The translations under genes were made by a program, and so were the position numbers. A DNA stretch of 64,000 bases from Arthrobacter rhizosphaerae. GTDB taxonomy: Bacteria; Actinomycetota; Actinomycetes; Actinomycetales; Micrococcaceae. The stretch's first letter is position 1. Each line of letters starts with the position of its first letter. Positions 50,190-60,062 of the stretch are shown in pieces. The notes under the pieces are model-generated. The model saw nothing but the letters and a program-made list of their open reading frames with translations, was not told where the DNA came from and did not search any database. Where the stretch lies: positions 376,099-440,098 of the forward strand of contig NZ_JALLAN010000002.1 in the NCBI RefSeq assembly GCF_023062595.1. The letters run 5' to 3'.

Positions 50190-51221
50190 ATGACGACTCC
50201 CACAGTGCAGGCTCCTCGCGGCCCGGTAACCCGGAAGGATGTTGCCCGGTACGCAGGCGTAAGCACCGCCGTCGTCAGCTACGTTGTGAACGGTGGCCCG
50301 AAGAAAGTTGCCCCGGCGACGGAAGCCAAAGTGCAGGACGCCATCCGGGTACTCGGGTACCGTCCCAACGCTGCCGCGCGCGCCCTGAAGCTGGGTTCCA
50401 GTGAAACCATCGGCCTGGTGATCCCGGATAACAGCAACCCGTTCTTCTCCTTGCTCTCTCACGCCGTTGAGGATGCAGCCGCGGAGTGTGGCTATGCCCT
50501 GGTTCTGACAAATTCCGATGGGAGCGTGGCCAAGGAACGCCGTCATATCCGGAACCTTGCTGCCCGGCAGGTGGACGGTGTGGTGCTGGCCAGCGTGCTT
50601 TTTGAACCCGACCTTGTGGAACTGGACGACGCCGATATCCCGGCGGTGCTGCTGAACCACGGGGACGCGGCTCCGGGCTTCAGCAGCGTTGGCGTAGACC
50701 TGGCCGCCGGCGCGAGGATCGCAGTTGAGCACCTGATCGGTCATGGGCACACGAATATCGGCCTCGCCATGGGCACCAATACCGCCAACGACTTGGACGG
50801 CCGCGAAAAAGGGTGGCTGCAGGCGCTCTCGGATGCCGGTCTGCTGGAAGGTCCGATTGTGCGCGGGCCCTTTTCGCGGGCGGGCGGTTATGCTGCCGGT
50901 CAGCGGCTGCTGGCCTCCGCGAACAGGCCGACGGCGATTTTTGCCAGCTCAGACATGCAGGCCATCGGAATTCTCCGCGCGATCCACGAGGCCGGGGTCT
51001 CTGTCCCCGGGGATATCGCAGTGGCTTCCTTCGACGGCTCGGTTGAAGCGGAGTACAGCTGGCCGGCCCTCACCACGGTGGAGCAGCCTGTCAAAGCCAT
51101 GGCCGAGGCCGCCGTCAGTGCCTTGATCGGGGCCGATCGCGGTAAGTCGGCCGGCCACCAGCTGTTTCCCACCAAGTTGCTGGTCCGGCAATCCTGCGGG
51201 TGCACCAGGACCGTTACGTAG
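50190..51221 (+). CDS. LacI-family transcriptional regulator
   Basis: A 343-residue repressor. The N-terminal HTH reads VTRKDVARYAGVSTAVVSYVVNGG with hinge helix segment YRPNAAARALKLG, followed by a periplasmic-binding-protein-like effector domain (about residues 70-335) with IGLVIPDNSNPFFS and VASFDGSVEAEYSWPALTTV. It is co-oriented with the oxidoreductase and is the obvious regulator of the alpha-galactoside cluster through the sites at 48811 and 48888. The effector is probably an alpha-galactoside or galactose. The protein ends in a CGCTR motif. Confidence 0.93.
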   Translation: MTTPTVQAPRGPVTRKDVARYAGVSTAVVSYVVNGGPKKVAPATEAKVQDAIRVLGYRPNAAARALKLGSSETIGLVIPDNSNPFFSLLSHAVEDAAAECGYALVLTNSDGSVAKERRHIRNLAARQVDGVVLASVLFEPDLVELDDADIPAVLLNHGDAAPGFSSVGVDLAAGARIAVEHLIGHGHTNIGLAMGTNTANDLDGREKGWLQALSDAGLLEGPIVRGPFSRAGGYAAGQRLLASANRPTAIFASSDMQAIGILRAIHEAGVSVPGDIAVASFDGSVEAEYSWPALTTVEQPVKAMAEAAVSALIGADRGKSAGHQLFPTKLLVRQSCGCTRTVT

Positions 51222-51261
51222 AGCTTGTATTCCAGCCCTGCGTTCTCAGGCGTGTGTTCTC

Positions 51262-52065
51262 TCAAGCTTGGGCAGTAGCCAGTTCGGCAATCCGCAGCCT
51301 GCTGACGCGCTCCTGAAGGCTGCGCTGGGCATCCATGCCCAGCCCTGAATCGCTGATGACCTCATCAGCCTCCTCAAGCTTGGCGATGGTGCTGATCCCG
51401 AGGGTGCCCCACTTGGTATGGTCCGCCAGGACCACCACCTTCCGGGCCGATTCCATAAACGCCCGATTGGTTTCAGCTTCCAGCAGGTTCGGAGTGGTGA
51501 ACCCTGCTTCGGCGTCCATTCCATGGACGCCGAGGAACAGGACGTCCAGATGCAGCTGCCTAAGCGCCGCGGTGGCGATTGGCCCCACAAGCGCGTCCGA
51601 CGGCGTGCGCTCACCGCCGATAAGGATCACGGTGGAGCGGGTACGGTTGGACCCCGCGGATACATCTACCTGGAAAAGATCGGCGATACGTACCGAGTTG
51701 GTGACTACTGTGATCCGTGGCCCCGCCGCGAGTTCCCGTGCCAGCGCCCACGTTGTGGTCCCGGCGCTCAGCCCTACGGCCATTCCTTCCTGGACGAGTG
51801 AGGCAGCCTCCAAAGCAATGGCCCGCTTTTCAACCGTCAGTTGCGTGGACTTGAGTTCAAACCCCGGCTCGTGCGTACTGGCATCGCCCGGCAGCTTCGC
51901 GCCGCCATGGATCCGTTCCACCCGTCCAGCTTCTTCCAGGAGATCGATGTCCCTGCGAACGGTCATCAGGGAGACGCCCAGTTGCTGGGCAAGGTCGGAG
52001 ACGCGCACTATCCGATCGCGCTGGACTGCATCCACGATGGCTTGGTGACGTGCTGCGGCGAGCAT
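51262..52065 (-). CDS. DeoR/GlpR-family transcriptional regulator
   Basis: A 267-residue sugar-metabolism repressor. The DeoR HTH (about residues 5-55) has RIVRVSDLAQQLGVSLMTVRRD, followed by EEAGRVERIHGGA, and the DeoR C-terminal sensor domain has LSAGTTTWALARELA, TNSVRIADLF, ILIGGERTPSDALVGP and VLADHTKWG, typical for sensing a sugar phosphate. It is convergent with LacI and 253 bases before the acs 3' end, with no obvious target gene beside it. The target regulon may be elsewhere. Confidence 0.92.
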   Translation of the reverse strand: MLAAARHQAIVDAVQRDRIVRVSDLAQQLGVSLMTVRRDIDLLEEAGRVERIHGGAKLPGDASTHEPGFELKSTQLTVEKRAIALEAASLVQEGMAVGLSAGTTTWALARELAAGPRITVVTNSVRIADLFQVDVSAGSNRTRSTVILIGGERTPSDALVGPIATAALRQLHLDVLFLGVHGMDAEAGFTTPNLLEAETNRAFMESARKVVVLADHTKWGTLGISTIAKLEEADEVISDSGLGMDAQRSLQERVSRLRIAELATAQA

Positions 52066-52318
52066 CTCAGCGGAATCCTTAAGGCAGGGGAAAGGGCTGG
52101 TCCCAGTCTAGGCATGCATCACGCTGACGCGAGCGGGTCATCCTCCGCGTGCTGCTCGTTCCGTCCCCACCTTCCCCCTAGCCTCGCAAGCTCGGCCTGG
52201 GAACCCTGACGGCGTGGCCCCACTGAGGACGCTTCCGGATGACCCCCTCGCATCAGCTCATCACGATGGTGGGATCCAGCTCTTTGCCTGCTGGGGCCGC
52301 TGAGTGCCCCGCCTTTCC

Positions 52319-54373
52319 TTATTTTTTGAGGGACGCCGCGATTTGTTGCATGACTGTGTTGTCGGCGAGGGTGGTGGCGTCTCCGACGTCGCGGCCTTCG
52401 GCGACGTCTTTGAGGAGGCGGCGCATGATTTTTCCGGAGCGGGTTTTGGGCAGTTCGGGGACGATGAGGATGGTTTTGGGTTTGGCGATGGGGCCGATTT
52501 CGTGGCCGACGTGGTTTCGGAGTTCCTGGACCGTGGCGTCCCCGGTGTCGACGGCGTCCCCGCGGAGGATGACGAACGCGACGATTGCCTGCCCGGTGGT
52601 GGTGTCCGCGGCGCCGACAACTGCCGCTTCGGCGACGGCGGGGTGGGAGACGAGGGCGGATTCGATTTCGGTGGTGGAGAGGCGGTGCCCGGAGATGTTC
52701 ATGACGTCATCGACCCGGCCCAGGAGCCAGATGTCGCCGTCGTCGTCTTTTTTGGCGCCGTCTCCGGCGAAGTACATGTTTTCGAATCTGGACCAGTAGG
52801 TGTCTTTGAAGCGTTGGGGGTCTCCCCAGATCCCGCGGAGCATCGCGGGCCAGGGTTCGCGGATGACGAGGTAGCCGCCGGAGCCGTTGGGTACTGATTG
52901 GCCTTGCTCGTCCACGACGTCCACGGCGATGCCGGGGAGCGGGGTTTGGGCTGAGCCTGGTTTGGTGGCGGTGACTCCGGGCAGGGGTGCGATCATTTGC
53001 GCGCCGGTTTCGGTTTGCCACCAGGTATCGACGATCGGTGCGTTGTTTCCGCCGATGACTTCGCGGTACCACATCCACGCTTCGGGGTTGATGGGTTCCC
53101 CGACGGATCCGAGGACACGGATGGAGGCGAGGTCGTACTTGGCGGGGATGTCCTTGCCCCACTTCATGAAGGTCCTGATGGCGGTGGGGGCGGTGTAAAG
53201 GATGGAGACTTTGTACTTCTCGATGATTTCCCACCACCGGCCCTGGTGCGGGGAATCCGGGGTTCCTTCGTACATGACCTGGGTGGCGCCGTTGATCAGC
53301 GGTGCGTAGGTGACGTATGAGTGCCCGGTGACCCAGCCGACGTCGGCCGTGCACCAGTACACATCGGTTTCGGGGTGCAGGTCGAAGACCGCCCTGTGGG
53401 TGTACGCGGTCTGGGTGAGGTAGCCGCCGGTAGTGTGCAGGATGCCTTTGGGCTTACCGGTGGTCCCGGAGGTGTAGAGGATGAACAGCGGGTGTTCGGA
53501 GTCGTGCCCCACGGCCGTGTGCTGGGTGGAGGCGGCGCCGACGGTGTCTTCCCACCAGTGGTCGCGGCCCTCGTGCCAGTCCACGCCCTGGCCGTTGCGT
53601 TTGACCACGATGACGTTCCGGACGGTGTGCCCGTCGCGGGCGAGGGCGTCGTCCACGGCGGGTTTGAGGGCGCTGGGCTTCCCGCGCCGGTAGGTGCCGT
53701 CGGCGGTGACGACGAGTTTGGCTTCGGCGTCCTCGATCCGGGAGCGCAGGGCGTCGGCTGAGAAGCCGCCGAATACCACCGAGTGCACGGCCCCGATCCG
53801 GGCGCAGGCCAGGAGGGTGATGACGGCCTCGGGGATCATGGGCAGGTATACGGCCACCCGGTCGCCTTTTGCCACGCCCAGGGACTCGAAAGCGTTAGCG
53901 GCTTTTTTGACCTCGTCGGTGAGCTGGGCGTAGGTGTAGGTGCGGGTATCGCCGGGTTCGCCCTCGAAGTAGATGGCCACCCGGTCACCGAGCCCGTTCT
54001 CGACATGCCGGTCCAGGGCGTTGTACGCGGCGTTGACTTTACCGCCCACGAACCATTTCGCGAACGGCGGCGTGGACCAGTCCAGGGCCTGGGTGAAGTC
54101 CTGGTCCCACGTCAGCAACTCCCTCGCCTGCCGCGCCCAAAACGCGGGACGGTCGGCGTCGGCCTCTGCGTAATCCGCCCCCGTGACCACAGCCCGGGCA
54201 GCGAACTCCTCGGACGGCGGGAAGCGGCGGTCCTCATGCAGAAGGTTCTCGAAAGCGTCTCCCTGCCGGGCAGGCTGGTCGGACGGAGCCTGGCCGGCGG
54301 CAGCGTCGGCGTGTGTTCCTCCGGACCCTGCGCGGGCGGCGATGGCAGCAGAGCCGGGCATTTCCTGGGACAT
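52319..54373 (-). CDS. acs: Acetyl-CoA synthetase
   Basis: A 684-residue AMP-forming acetate-CoA ligase, activating acetate to acetyl-CoA. Motifs include the AMP-binding loop [11 protein letters not shown], a WWQTETG segment, and RSGKIMRR near the C-terminus, where the catalytic Lys (about 648) is the site acetylated in regulated Acs enzymes. The start is placed at the ATG at 54373 after GAGGTT; two in-frame ATGs 15 and 12 bases upstream lack a site. An Ala/Gly-rich lead of about 40 residues precedes the family domain. It stands alone and is probably carbon-regulated. Confidence 0.95.
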   Translation of the reverse strand: MSQEMPGSAAIAARAGSGGTHADAAAGQAPSDQPARQGDAFENLLHEDRRFPPSEEFAARAVVTGADYAEADADRPAFWARQARELLTWDQDFTQALDWSTPPFAKWFVGGKVNAAYNALDRHVENGLGDRVAIYFEGEPGDTRTYTYAQLTDEVKKAANAFESLGVAKGDRVAVYLPMIPEAVITLLACARIGAVHSVVFGGFSADALRSRIEDAEAKLVVTADGTYRRGKPSALKPAVDDALARDGHTVRNVIVVKRNGQGVDWHEGRDHWWEDTVGAASTQHTAVGHDSEHPLFILYTSGTTGKPKGILHTTGGYLTQTAYTHRAVFDLHPETDVYWCTADVGWVTGHSYVTYAPLINGATQVMYEGTPDSPHQGRWWEIIEKYKVSILYTAPTAIRTFMKWGKDIPAKYDLASIRVLGSVGEPINPEAWMWYREVIGGNNAPIVDTWWQTETGAQMIAPLPGVTATKPGSAQTPLPGIAVDVVDEQGQSVPNGSGGYLVIREPWPAMLRGIWGDPQRFKDTYWSRFENMYFAGDGAKKDDDGDIWLLGRVDDVMNISGHRLSTTEIESALVSHPAVAEAAVVGAADTTTGQAIVAFVILRGDAVDTGDATVQELRNHVGHEIGPIAKPKTILIVPELPKTRSGKIMRRLLKDVAEGRDVGDATTLADNTVMQQIAASLKK

Positions 54374-54777
54374 GGTGAACCTCATCATTCATCGATCTTT
54401 GCTGAGCGGAACTCCCTGCGACGGCCGTCCGTTCGTCGTTGACCGGGGACAGCGGCCCGTCATGGAAGTTCCGCAAAGAGCTGTTCCGAAATACACACTA
54501 ACTCTTGCGCACGACAGTAAGTGGCGAGCCTCACAAAGTCCGCCACGAACGGCGTTTATTAAGCGCTGAGCGGTTTTATCCCGGGACTACAGGGCCCCTG
54601 CCGTCCCGGCCAGTCAGCTAGTGATTGGCCGGGCACTTGACTAGGCTGAGATGGAATCGTGACATCCGAGGAGCACTGGGCCGCTAGCGGTCCGGTTGTG
54701 TCTGCCGCAGGCGGCACTATCCAGGCGGCACTATCAGACGGCCCTGTCCAGAGGGCCGTGATGCTAAGGAGAACAAA
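54374..54777. other. Intergenic region between acs and the membrane-protein gene
   Basis: About 400 bases separate two divergent starts. They include two copies of AGGCGGCACTATC (54709-54721 and 54723-54735), spaced 14 bases apart, and a hairpin-like GGCCCTGTCCAGAGGGCC (54740-54757) shortly before the AAGGAG ribosome site of the next gene. Short frames in the region lack coding features. No confident promoter could be assigned. Confidence 0.45.
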
Positions 54778-56181
54778 TTGAACGAGCAACGTGGCCAGCA
54801 GGACGCCGCCCCAGATAACCGGGTCCCGCAGTCTACTGAGGATCCCCGGACCGGCACGTCCCAAACCATTTCCTCCCAGCCCCAGGCCCAAGCGAACCCC
54901 TCGCAGCCACTGGCTTCCGATCCCCGCACTTCAACGGCGGACCCGGTAGCGGGCAGCCCGGTAGGGGGAAGTCCTGCTACAGGAAGCCCGGCGGCCAAGG
55001 CCGCCACAAGCGGCGCAGCGACCACAGACGCAACAAAGCCAGGCGCAACAAAGCCTGGGGCAAAGAACGAGGCGGTTCTCAGCCATTTCACCATCCGGGA
55101 CCTTGCGGTCTTCGCTTCGACGTTGATCCTGTTCGTGGCATCGCTTATTCCCATGTTCGCCGGGCGATACAACCTCTGGAATATGGGGAGCCTGTTCTTC
55201 CTGGGTCTTGGCGTCATTCTCCCGTTGATTGTCACCGCACTTTTTGTTGCCCGCCGTCTTACGCCTGGTTCCAAGGTCCGGATTGGTTCGCTGTCCGTGG
55301 ACCAGTTCGCCTCCGTCACCGCTTCCTTTACTTTGGCTTTCTTCTTTCTGGCCATCGCGGACGCCTTCGCGCCGAGCCTCCTGGTGGGGCTGATCGGCTC
55401 CCTGGGACTTTTCGCAGCGACTGTGTTGGCACGTTTTATCCCCTATTTCGCCGGTGACTTCCTGGACCGACGGGAAGAGCCCGCCCATGTGGTGGCGAGG
55501 GAATCCGCCGCTCCTGCGCGGAAGCCACACGTTGCCAAGGAACCCAAAACCGCCAGGGAGCCTAAGCCGGCTGCCAAAGAAGCTTTGGCCAGAATCCTGC
55601 CGAGCCGGGGGCCACGCACGACGCCGGACAGTCAGTCAGTACGGACGCCAGCTGCGCGCAGTTCATCGGCGGGGGCGACGGCTGTACCGGGACCAGCAGT
55701 AACTGGACCGGCTGTTGGCGGAGCGGCTGCCGGGGCTGCGGCTGCCGCCGCTTACCCGACGGCGGCGGAACAGACCCAAGCGGCCGCCGTCGTTCCTTCC
55801 TCCTCAGCGGAGGAGACCCGGACCTCGGCCCTGCCCACCACCCGCTCAACTGCTGGTGCAACCGCTGTTCCCGGCCCGGCTGGGGCCACGCCCGCGACGA
55901 CGGTGAATCCCCAGGTGAGGTCCCAGGAGCCCATTGGTGCCACTGTGGATCCGGCTCATCGGCCTGAACAGGATGAAGACCAGCCGGTGCAGGAGGCCTT
56001 CTGGTTTGCGGTGGCCCAGCCCCGGACTGCCTTTGACGAAGCAACCGGAGCGCCTGCCTTCATCATTGAGCCTGGCGGTTGGGTGCTCGCACTGGAGGAC
56101 CGCGGCAACGAGTTCCTCGTTCAGCACACGGATGGCCGGCTTGGCGTCCTTCGGGATCTCAGCAACATCGAACGCGGCTAA
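54778..56181 (+). CDS. Hypothetical membrane protein with long disordered flanks
   Basis: A 467-residue protein starting with TTG at 54778 after AAGGAG. The first 100 residues are Pro/Ala/Thr/Gly-rich and disordered, four membrane helices follow (about residues 110-220: [60 protein letters not shown]), then a 190-residue Ala/Thr/Pro-rich tail and a final 70-residue folded-looking stretch ([14 protein letters not shown] to [13 protein letters not shown]). The last part resembles the C-terminus of actinobacterial envelope proteins of unknown function. It is 10 bases upstream of nth. Confidence 0.72.
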   Translation: MNEQRGQQDAAPDNRVPQSTEDPRTGTSQTISSQPQAQANPSQPLASDPRTSTADPVAGSPVGGSPATGSPAAKAATSGAATTDATKPGATKPGAKNEAVLSHFTIRDLAVFASTLILFVASLIPMFAGRYNLWNMGSLFFLGLGVILPLIVTALFVARRLTPGSKVRIGSLSVDQFASVTASFTLAFFFLAIADAFAPSLLVGLIGSLGLFAATVLARFIPYFAGDFLDRREEPAHVVARESAAPARKPHVAKEPKTAREPKPAAKEALARILPSRGPRTTPDSQSVRTPAARSSSAGATAVPGPAVTGPAVGGAAAGAAAAAAYPTAAEQTQAAAVVPSSSAEETRTSALPTTRSTAGATAVPGPAGATPATTVNPQVRSQEPIGATVDPAHRPEQDEDQPVQEAFWFAVAQPRTAFDEATGAPAFIIEPGGWVLALEDRGNEFLVQHTDGRLGVLRDLSNIERG

Positions 56182-56191
56182 CCCCACACCC

Positions 56192-57067
56192 ATGGACCTG
56201 GATCCGGGCCAACAGCCAGAAGCTGAGCCCCCTGCGACGGAAAGGCAGGGGGCCAGGCCGCGCCGTGGCGCGACGTCGGTGAGGCCGGTCGAGTCCCTGT
56301 TGGCCCAAAAACGGCGCGCCCGCAGGATTAACAAGGAGCTGGCGAAGGTGTACCCCTACGCCCACGCCGAGCTGGACTTCCGCAATCCGTTTGAGCTGTT
56401 GGTGGCCACTGTCCTCTCCGCCCAAACCACCGATGTCACCGTCAACCAGGTCACCCCTGTCCTGTTCGCCCGGTACCCTGATGCCCGCAGCATGGCCGAG
56501 GCGCCGATGGAGGAGCTCGAGGCCCTCATCAAGCCCACCGGGTTCTTCCGCGCCAAGACCCGGAGCCTCCTGGCGCTGTCCACCCGCCTGGTAGATGAGT
56601 ACGACGGCGTTGTGCCCGGCCGCCTTGAAGACCTGGTCACTCTCCCCGGGGTGGGACGGAAGACCGCCAATGTGGTGCTTGGCAATGCTTTTGGTATTCC
56701 GGGGATCACGGTTGATACCCATTTCGGCCGCCTGGCCCGCCGTTTCGGCTGGACCACGTCGGATGACCCGGTGAAGGTCGAATCGGATGTGGCTGAACTT
56801 TTCGAGCCGCGTGACTGGACCATGCTTTCCCACCGTGTGGTGTTCCATGGCCGGCGCGTTTGCCATGCCAAGAGACCGGCGTGCGGGGCCTGCGCGGTGG
56901 CTAACTGGTGCCCCAGCTATGGCATGGGGGAGACGGATCCGCAGAAAGCGGCGAAGCTGCTGAAGTATGAACTGGCGCCCGGAAATGAGGAGCTGCTGGC
57001 CCGCCTGCAGGCAGAAACCCACCGTGCGGCCGAGATCCGGATGGAATCCCAGAAGAGGCCTCAGTGA
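56192..57067 (+). CDS. nth: Endonuclease III
   Basis: A 291-residue DNA glycosylase/AP lyase of base excision repair that removes oxidised pyrimidines. The helix-hairpin-helix [14 protein letters not shown] carries the catalytic Lys157 and the downstream Asp175 (GITVDTH). A C-terminal 4Fe-4S cluster is formed by Cys224, Cys231, Cys234 and Cys240 (C-x6-C-x2-C-x5-C). The ATG at 56192 gives a 35-residue basic, Pro-rich lead longer than the E. coli enzyme; the in-frame extension upstream overlaps the membrane-protein gene. The stop overlaps the NUDIX start by 4 bp. Confidence 0.96.
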   Translation: MDLDPGQQPEAEPPATERQGARPRRGATSVRPVESLLAQKRRARRINKELAKVYPYAHAELDFRNPFELLVATVLSAQTTDVTVNQVTPVLFARYPDARSMAEAPMEELEALIKPTGFFRAKTRSLLALSTRLVDEYDGVVPGRLEDLVTLPGVGRKTANVVLGNAFGIPGITVDTHFGRLARRFGWTTSDDPVKVESDVAELFEPRDWTMLSHRVVFHGRRVCHAKRPACGACAVANWCPSYGMGETDPQKAAKLLKYELAPGNEELLARLQAETHRAAEIRMESQKRPQ

Positions 57068-57741
57068 CGGCCAGGCAGGATCTCCTTGACCTCGTCGCGG
57101 CCATCGAAGCCGGGGCCGGGCCTGCCCCGGACCCCCGGTGGCGCGAGCTTTCGGTGGACCCCGCTGTAGTGCGAAAAGCCGCGGTCCTGATGCTTTTCGG
57201 CGTCCTGGACAAGGTTCCTGCCGCCTCCGAAAAGAGGCTGGCTCCGGCTCATCTTGATGTCCTGCTGTTGCAACGCGCCAACACTCTGGTGGACCACCCG
57301 GGTCAGGTCGCGTTTCCAGGAGGTGGCATTGATCCCGGGGAGACGCCGGTGGAGGCCGCCCTGCGTGAAGCCGAGGAAGAGACAGGCCTGGACACTGCCG
57401 GAGTGGAAGTCCTCGGCGTCATGCCGGAACTCGCATTGCCGCGCGGGAACTTCCTGGTGACTCCGGTCCTTGCCTGGTGGGCATCGCCGTCCCCGGTGCG
57501 TGTAGTTGATTACGCGGAATCGTCGCAGGTCTTCCGGATCCCGGTCAGGGATTTGCTGGATCCTGAAAACCGGCGAATGGCCACGGTGACCAGGCGAGGC
57601 GAAACTTTCCAAAGCCCGGCGTTCACTGTCAATGGTGTGGTTGTCTGGGGCTTTACGGGATTAATCCTGAACCAGCTGTTTGATCAGCTGGGGTGGTCAG
57701 TACCTTGGGACAGGTCCCGGCTGATCCCGATAGAACCCTGA
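57064..57741 (+). CDS. NUDIX hydrolase (CoA pyrophosphatase-like)
   Basis: A 225-residue NUDIX enzyme of the NudL/PCD1 type, which cleaves CoA and related diphosphates. The NUDIX box begins [14 protein letters not shown] and ends REAEEETGL, with the upstream [21 protein letters not shown] segment diagnostic for CoA-type members. The GTG start at 57064 overlaps the nth stop (GTGA), a pairing common in actinobacteria. Confidence 0.92.
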   Translation: MTARQDLLDLVAAIEAGAGPAPDPRWRELSVDPAVVRKAAVLMLFGVLDKVPAASEKRLAPAHLDVLLLQRANTLVDHPGQVAFPGGGIDPGETPVEAALREAEEETGLDTAGVEVLGVMPELALPRGNFLVTPVLAWWASPSPVRVVDYAESSQVFRIPVRDLLDPENRRMATVTRRGETFQSPAFTVNGVVVWGFTGLILNQLFDQLGWSVPWDRSRLIPIEP

Positions 57742-57787
57742 AAAGCCCCTCCGCTTCAGCCAGTCCCTGTCCCTGCGGAAGCCTTTC

Positions 57788-57985
57788 CTAGCCGGAGGCC
57801 TTCGGCGCGGAGCAATCAACAATCTGTCCTGTTGCTGCGTTCTCCCTGACGGCCGTAATTCCCGCAGCCACTCCTTTGAGTGTTTTGAAGGCCGGCGACA
57901 CCGCCACCACCGATCCGTCATCTGCAGTGAGGCGGAAGTGGAATGACTCGTGTCCTTCTTTAACTATTTCAAATGTTCCAGCCAT
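57788..57985 (-). CDS. YegP-like DUF1508 protein (65 aa)
   Basis: A 65-residue protein of the DUF1508/YegP type: GTFEIVKEGHESFHFRL followed by DGSVVAVSPAF-TLKG and a second half GITAVRENA. The start is the ATG at 57985, with GGGGGAAA upstream; a longer frame adds nine residues. The function is unknown. It stands alone between convergent and same-strand genes. Confidence 0.85.
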   Translation of the reverse strand: MAGTFEIVKEGHESFHFRLTADDGSVVAVSPAFKTLKGVAAGITAVRENAATGQIVDCSAPKASG

Positions 57986-58122
57986 GGCTGTTGTTTCCCC
58001 CTTGTAACGCATAGTGCTGATCGGCTTAGCCCTTGCGGCAAACCGACCTCAGTCGACAGTACCCTTCCTGTAACGGGCTGTTCAACGCTACCGACGGGTA
58101 AATGACAGAAATTGTCTTGCGA

Positions 58123-59829
58123 CTACTTGGCTTTGTCATAGGAGTCGGTTACAGCAATGTTGACGGGGAATTCGACCGGAATCCTTCCAAACAGCAATTC
58201 CTTGGCTGCGCTAGCCGCCTCTTCGATGGCAGCGATGCTTGCCTCAACCGCATTATCTGGGCTGTGCACCATGACTTCGTCGTGAAGGAAGAACACCAGT
58301 TCCCCGGCGGGTGAGCCGTTGGAGCGCAAGGTGCGCAACCGGCGTCGTAATTCCGCCAGCCAGCACGCCGCCCAGTCCGCTGCCGAGCCCTGGACCACAA
58401 AGTTGCGGGTGAAGCGGCCGCGGGACCTGGCTATCGAGTCGGCCCTGCGCTGTTCCTCGGCCGTCGCGGTCTGCTGGCTTTGGACCCACCATTCAGAAGG
58501 CGGCGGGCTGCTCCGGCCCAACCGGGAGGTCACCGTTTTCCCTGCCTCTCCATCGCGGGCCGCCCGCTCAACGAGGCCAACGGCACGCGGATATGTCTTG
58601 GTGAGCTGGGGCATGAGCCTCCCTGATTCACCTGATGTTGCGCCGTACATGGCGCCAAGCATGGCGATTTTGGCCTTTGCCCGATCGCCGCCAAAACCCT
58701 GTGCTGCAACGCCGGCGTAAAGGTCCTTGTCCTTGGCGGCTTCGGCCATAACGGTGTCCTGGGAAAGGGCCACCAGCACGCGGGGTTCCAGCTGGGACGC
58801 GTCTGCCACGATGAGCTTATGGCCAGGATCGGCATGCACGGCCCCGCGGATCTGGTGCGGGATCTGCAGTGCACCGCCGCCGCGCGATGCCCAGCGGCCG
58901 GAAACCACTCCACCCACCACATACTCCGGCCGGAAGCGGCCGCCGTCCACCCAGGCATCTAACCAAGCCCAACCGTTGGCCGTGTGGAGGCGGGAGAGTT
59001 TTTTGTACTCAAGCAGCGGGACGATTGCGGGATGATCGGACTGCTTCAGCTCCCATTGCCTGGTGGTCTTGACCTCGATCCCGCTTCGATGGAGGGAACG
59101 CATGAGTTCCTGCGGCGAATCCGGATTCAGGGCGGGGGAGTTGAGCAGCTTTCTGAGCTTGGCGGTGAGTTCTTCGAGTTTCGCTGGACGTTGGCCGTTC
59201 GCGGGACGGGGTCCGAGATAGTCCACCAGGATTTTCTCGTGCAGTTCTTCCCGCCAGGGCACGCCCGTGTGCTGCATCGCGGCAGCAATCATGGATCCGG
59301 CGGACTCGGCGGCGAGGAGCAGCTGGAGGCGCTGTCTCCTGTTCCCCTCGGCACTCGCGCCGTTGAGAGCGTTCTGCTGCGCTGCGAACTCCCTGCGGAG
59401 GTGCTCAATTGAGTGCTGCGCGGTGGTGGCCGGGCCAAGGTGTTCGAACAGGGCCCCTTGTTCCTTGGGCGGCGGAGGCGGACGGAGTCCGGCGGGTGGC
59501 CCTTGAAGGTCATCGTCCTGGACGAGCTTCTCAGCGGTACGGGCATAGTCGGTATGGGCGGTGAACTCCGAGTGGGCAAGGATCGCACCGCAGAGACTGA
59601 GGTCGTAACACCGCTCCAGCTCAATGCCGGAACGCAACAAACGCGGGTACCAGTCCTGCGTCCGGTTCCAGATCCAGCGCGGCCGGCGCTTTTCCAGTTC
59701 ACGCACGACGCCGGGGAGCTCGCCAATGCTTATCACCTGCGGTTCCGGATGGGCTGGGGCAGGTTCGCCCGCCGGAGTGAGTTCCTGAAGGGCTGCGCCG
59801 TCGGCGTGGGCGGCAAGCAGCAGATACAT
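58123..59829 (-). CDS. Family A DNA polymerase-like protein (lone Pol domain)
   Basis: A 568-residue protein with a PolA-like polymerase domain. Motif A is VADASQLEPRV (Asp343, Glu348), motif B (O-helix) has Arg383, Lys387 and Tyr395 in RAKAKIAMLGAMYG, and motif C is FLHDEV (Asp517). The position of the conserved O-helix Phe is Leu391. The N-terminal 160 residues correspond to the 3'-5' exonuclease region but show no DxE metal motif, and a Pro-rich linker (PAGLRPPPPPKEQG) follows. There is no 5' nuclease domain. It is annotated in relatives as bifunctional exonuclease/polymerase; the exonuclease is probably inactive. It is likely an accessory repair polymerase. Confidence 0.85.
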   Translation of the reverse strand: MYLLLAAHADGAALQELTPAGEPAPAHPEPQVISIGELPGVVRELEKRRPRWIWNRTQDWYPRLLRSGIELERCYDLSLCGAILAHSEFTAHTDYARTAEKLVQDDDLQGPPAGLRPPPPPKEQGALFEHLGPATTAQHSIEHLRREFAAQQNALNGASAEGNRRQRLQLLLAAESAGSMIAAAMQHTGVPWREELHEKILVDYLGPRPANGQRPAKLEELTAKLRKLLNSPALNPDSPQELMRSLHRSGIEVKTTRQWELKQSDHPAIVPLLEYKKLSRLHTANGWAWLDAWVDGGRFRPEYVVGGVVSGRWASRGGGALQIPHQIRGAVHADPGHKLIVADASQLEPRVLVALSQDTVMAEAAKDKDLYAGVAAQGFGGDRAKAKIAMLGAMYGATSGESGRLMPQLTKTYPRAVGLVERAARDGEAGKTVTSRLGRSSPPPSEWWVQSQQTATAEEQRRADSIARSRGRFTRNFVVQGSAADWAACWLAELRRRLRTLRSNGSPAGELVFFLHDEVMVHSPDNAVEASIAAIEEAASAAKELLFGRIPVEFPVNIAVTDSYDKAK

Positions 59830-60062
59830 GCTTCAATTCTGCCTTGTGGTGCCCGGCGTCCCTGACCGAACCGGTTCTATTGAGGACGTTGTGTGTCCTG
59901 ATGCTTTTTGCTGCCGGACCTGGGCGTTGGGGCTTTCGATCCGGACCCTTCGGGGATAGACCCTTGTTCTGGGGTCCCGGGGTATCCGCCAGTAACCGTG
60001 ACTTGTCCACATAGCCTCATCGCTGTCTTACCTGCTGACTCCGCTCCCGGCACTGTAGCCGT

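Noticed and set aside
51222..51275. AGCTTG...CAAGCT inverted repeat between the LacI and DeoR genes
   Set aside because: The arms are short and the loop is about 40 bases, too weak to call a terminator.
53783..54442. Plus-strand frame opposite the acs 5' end
   Set aside because: No motif and incompatible with the intact acetyl-CoA synthetase on the other strand.
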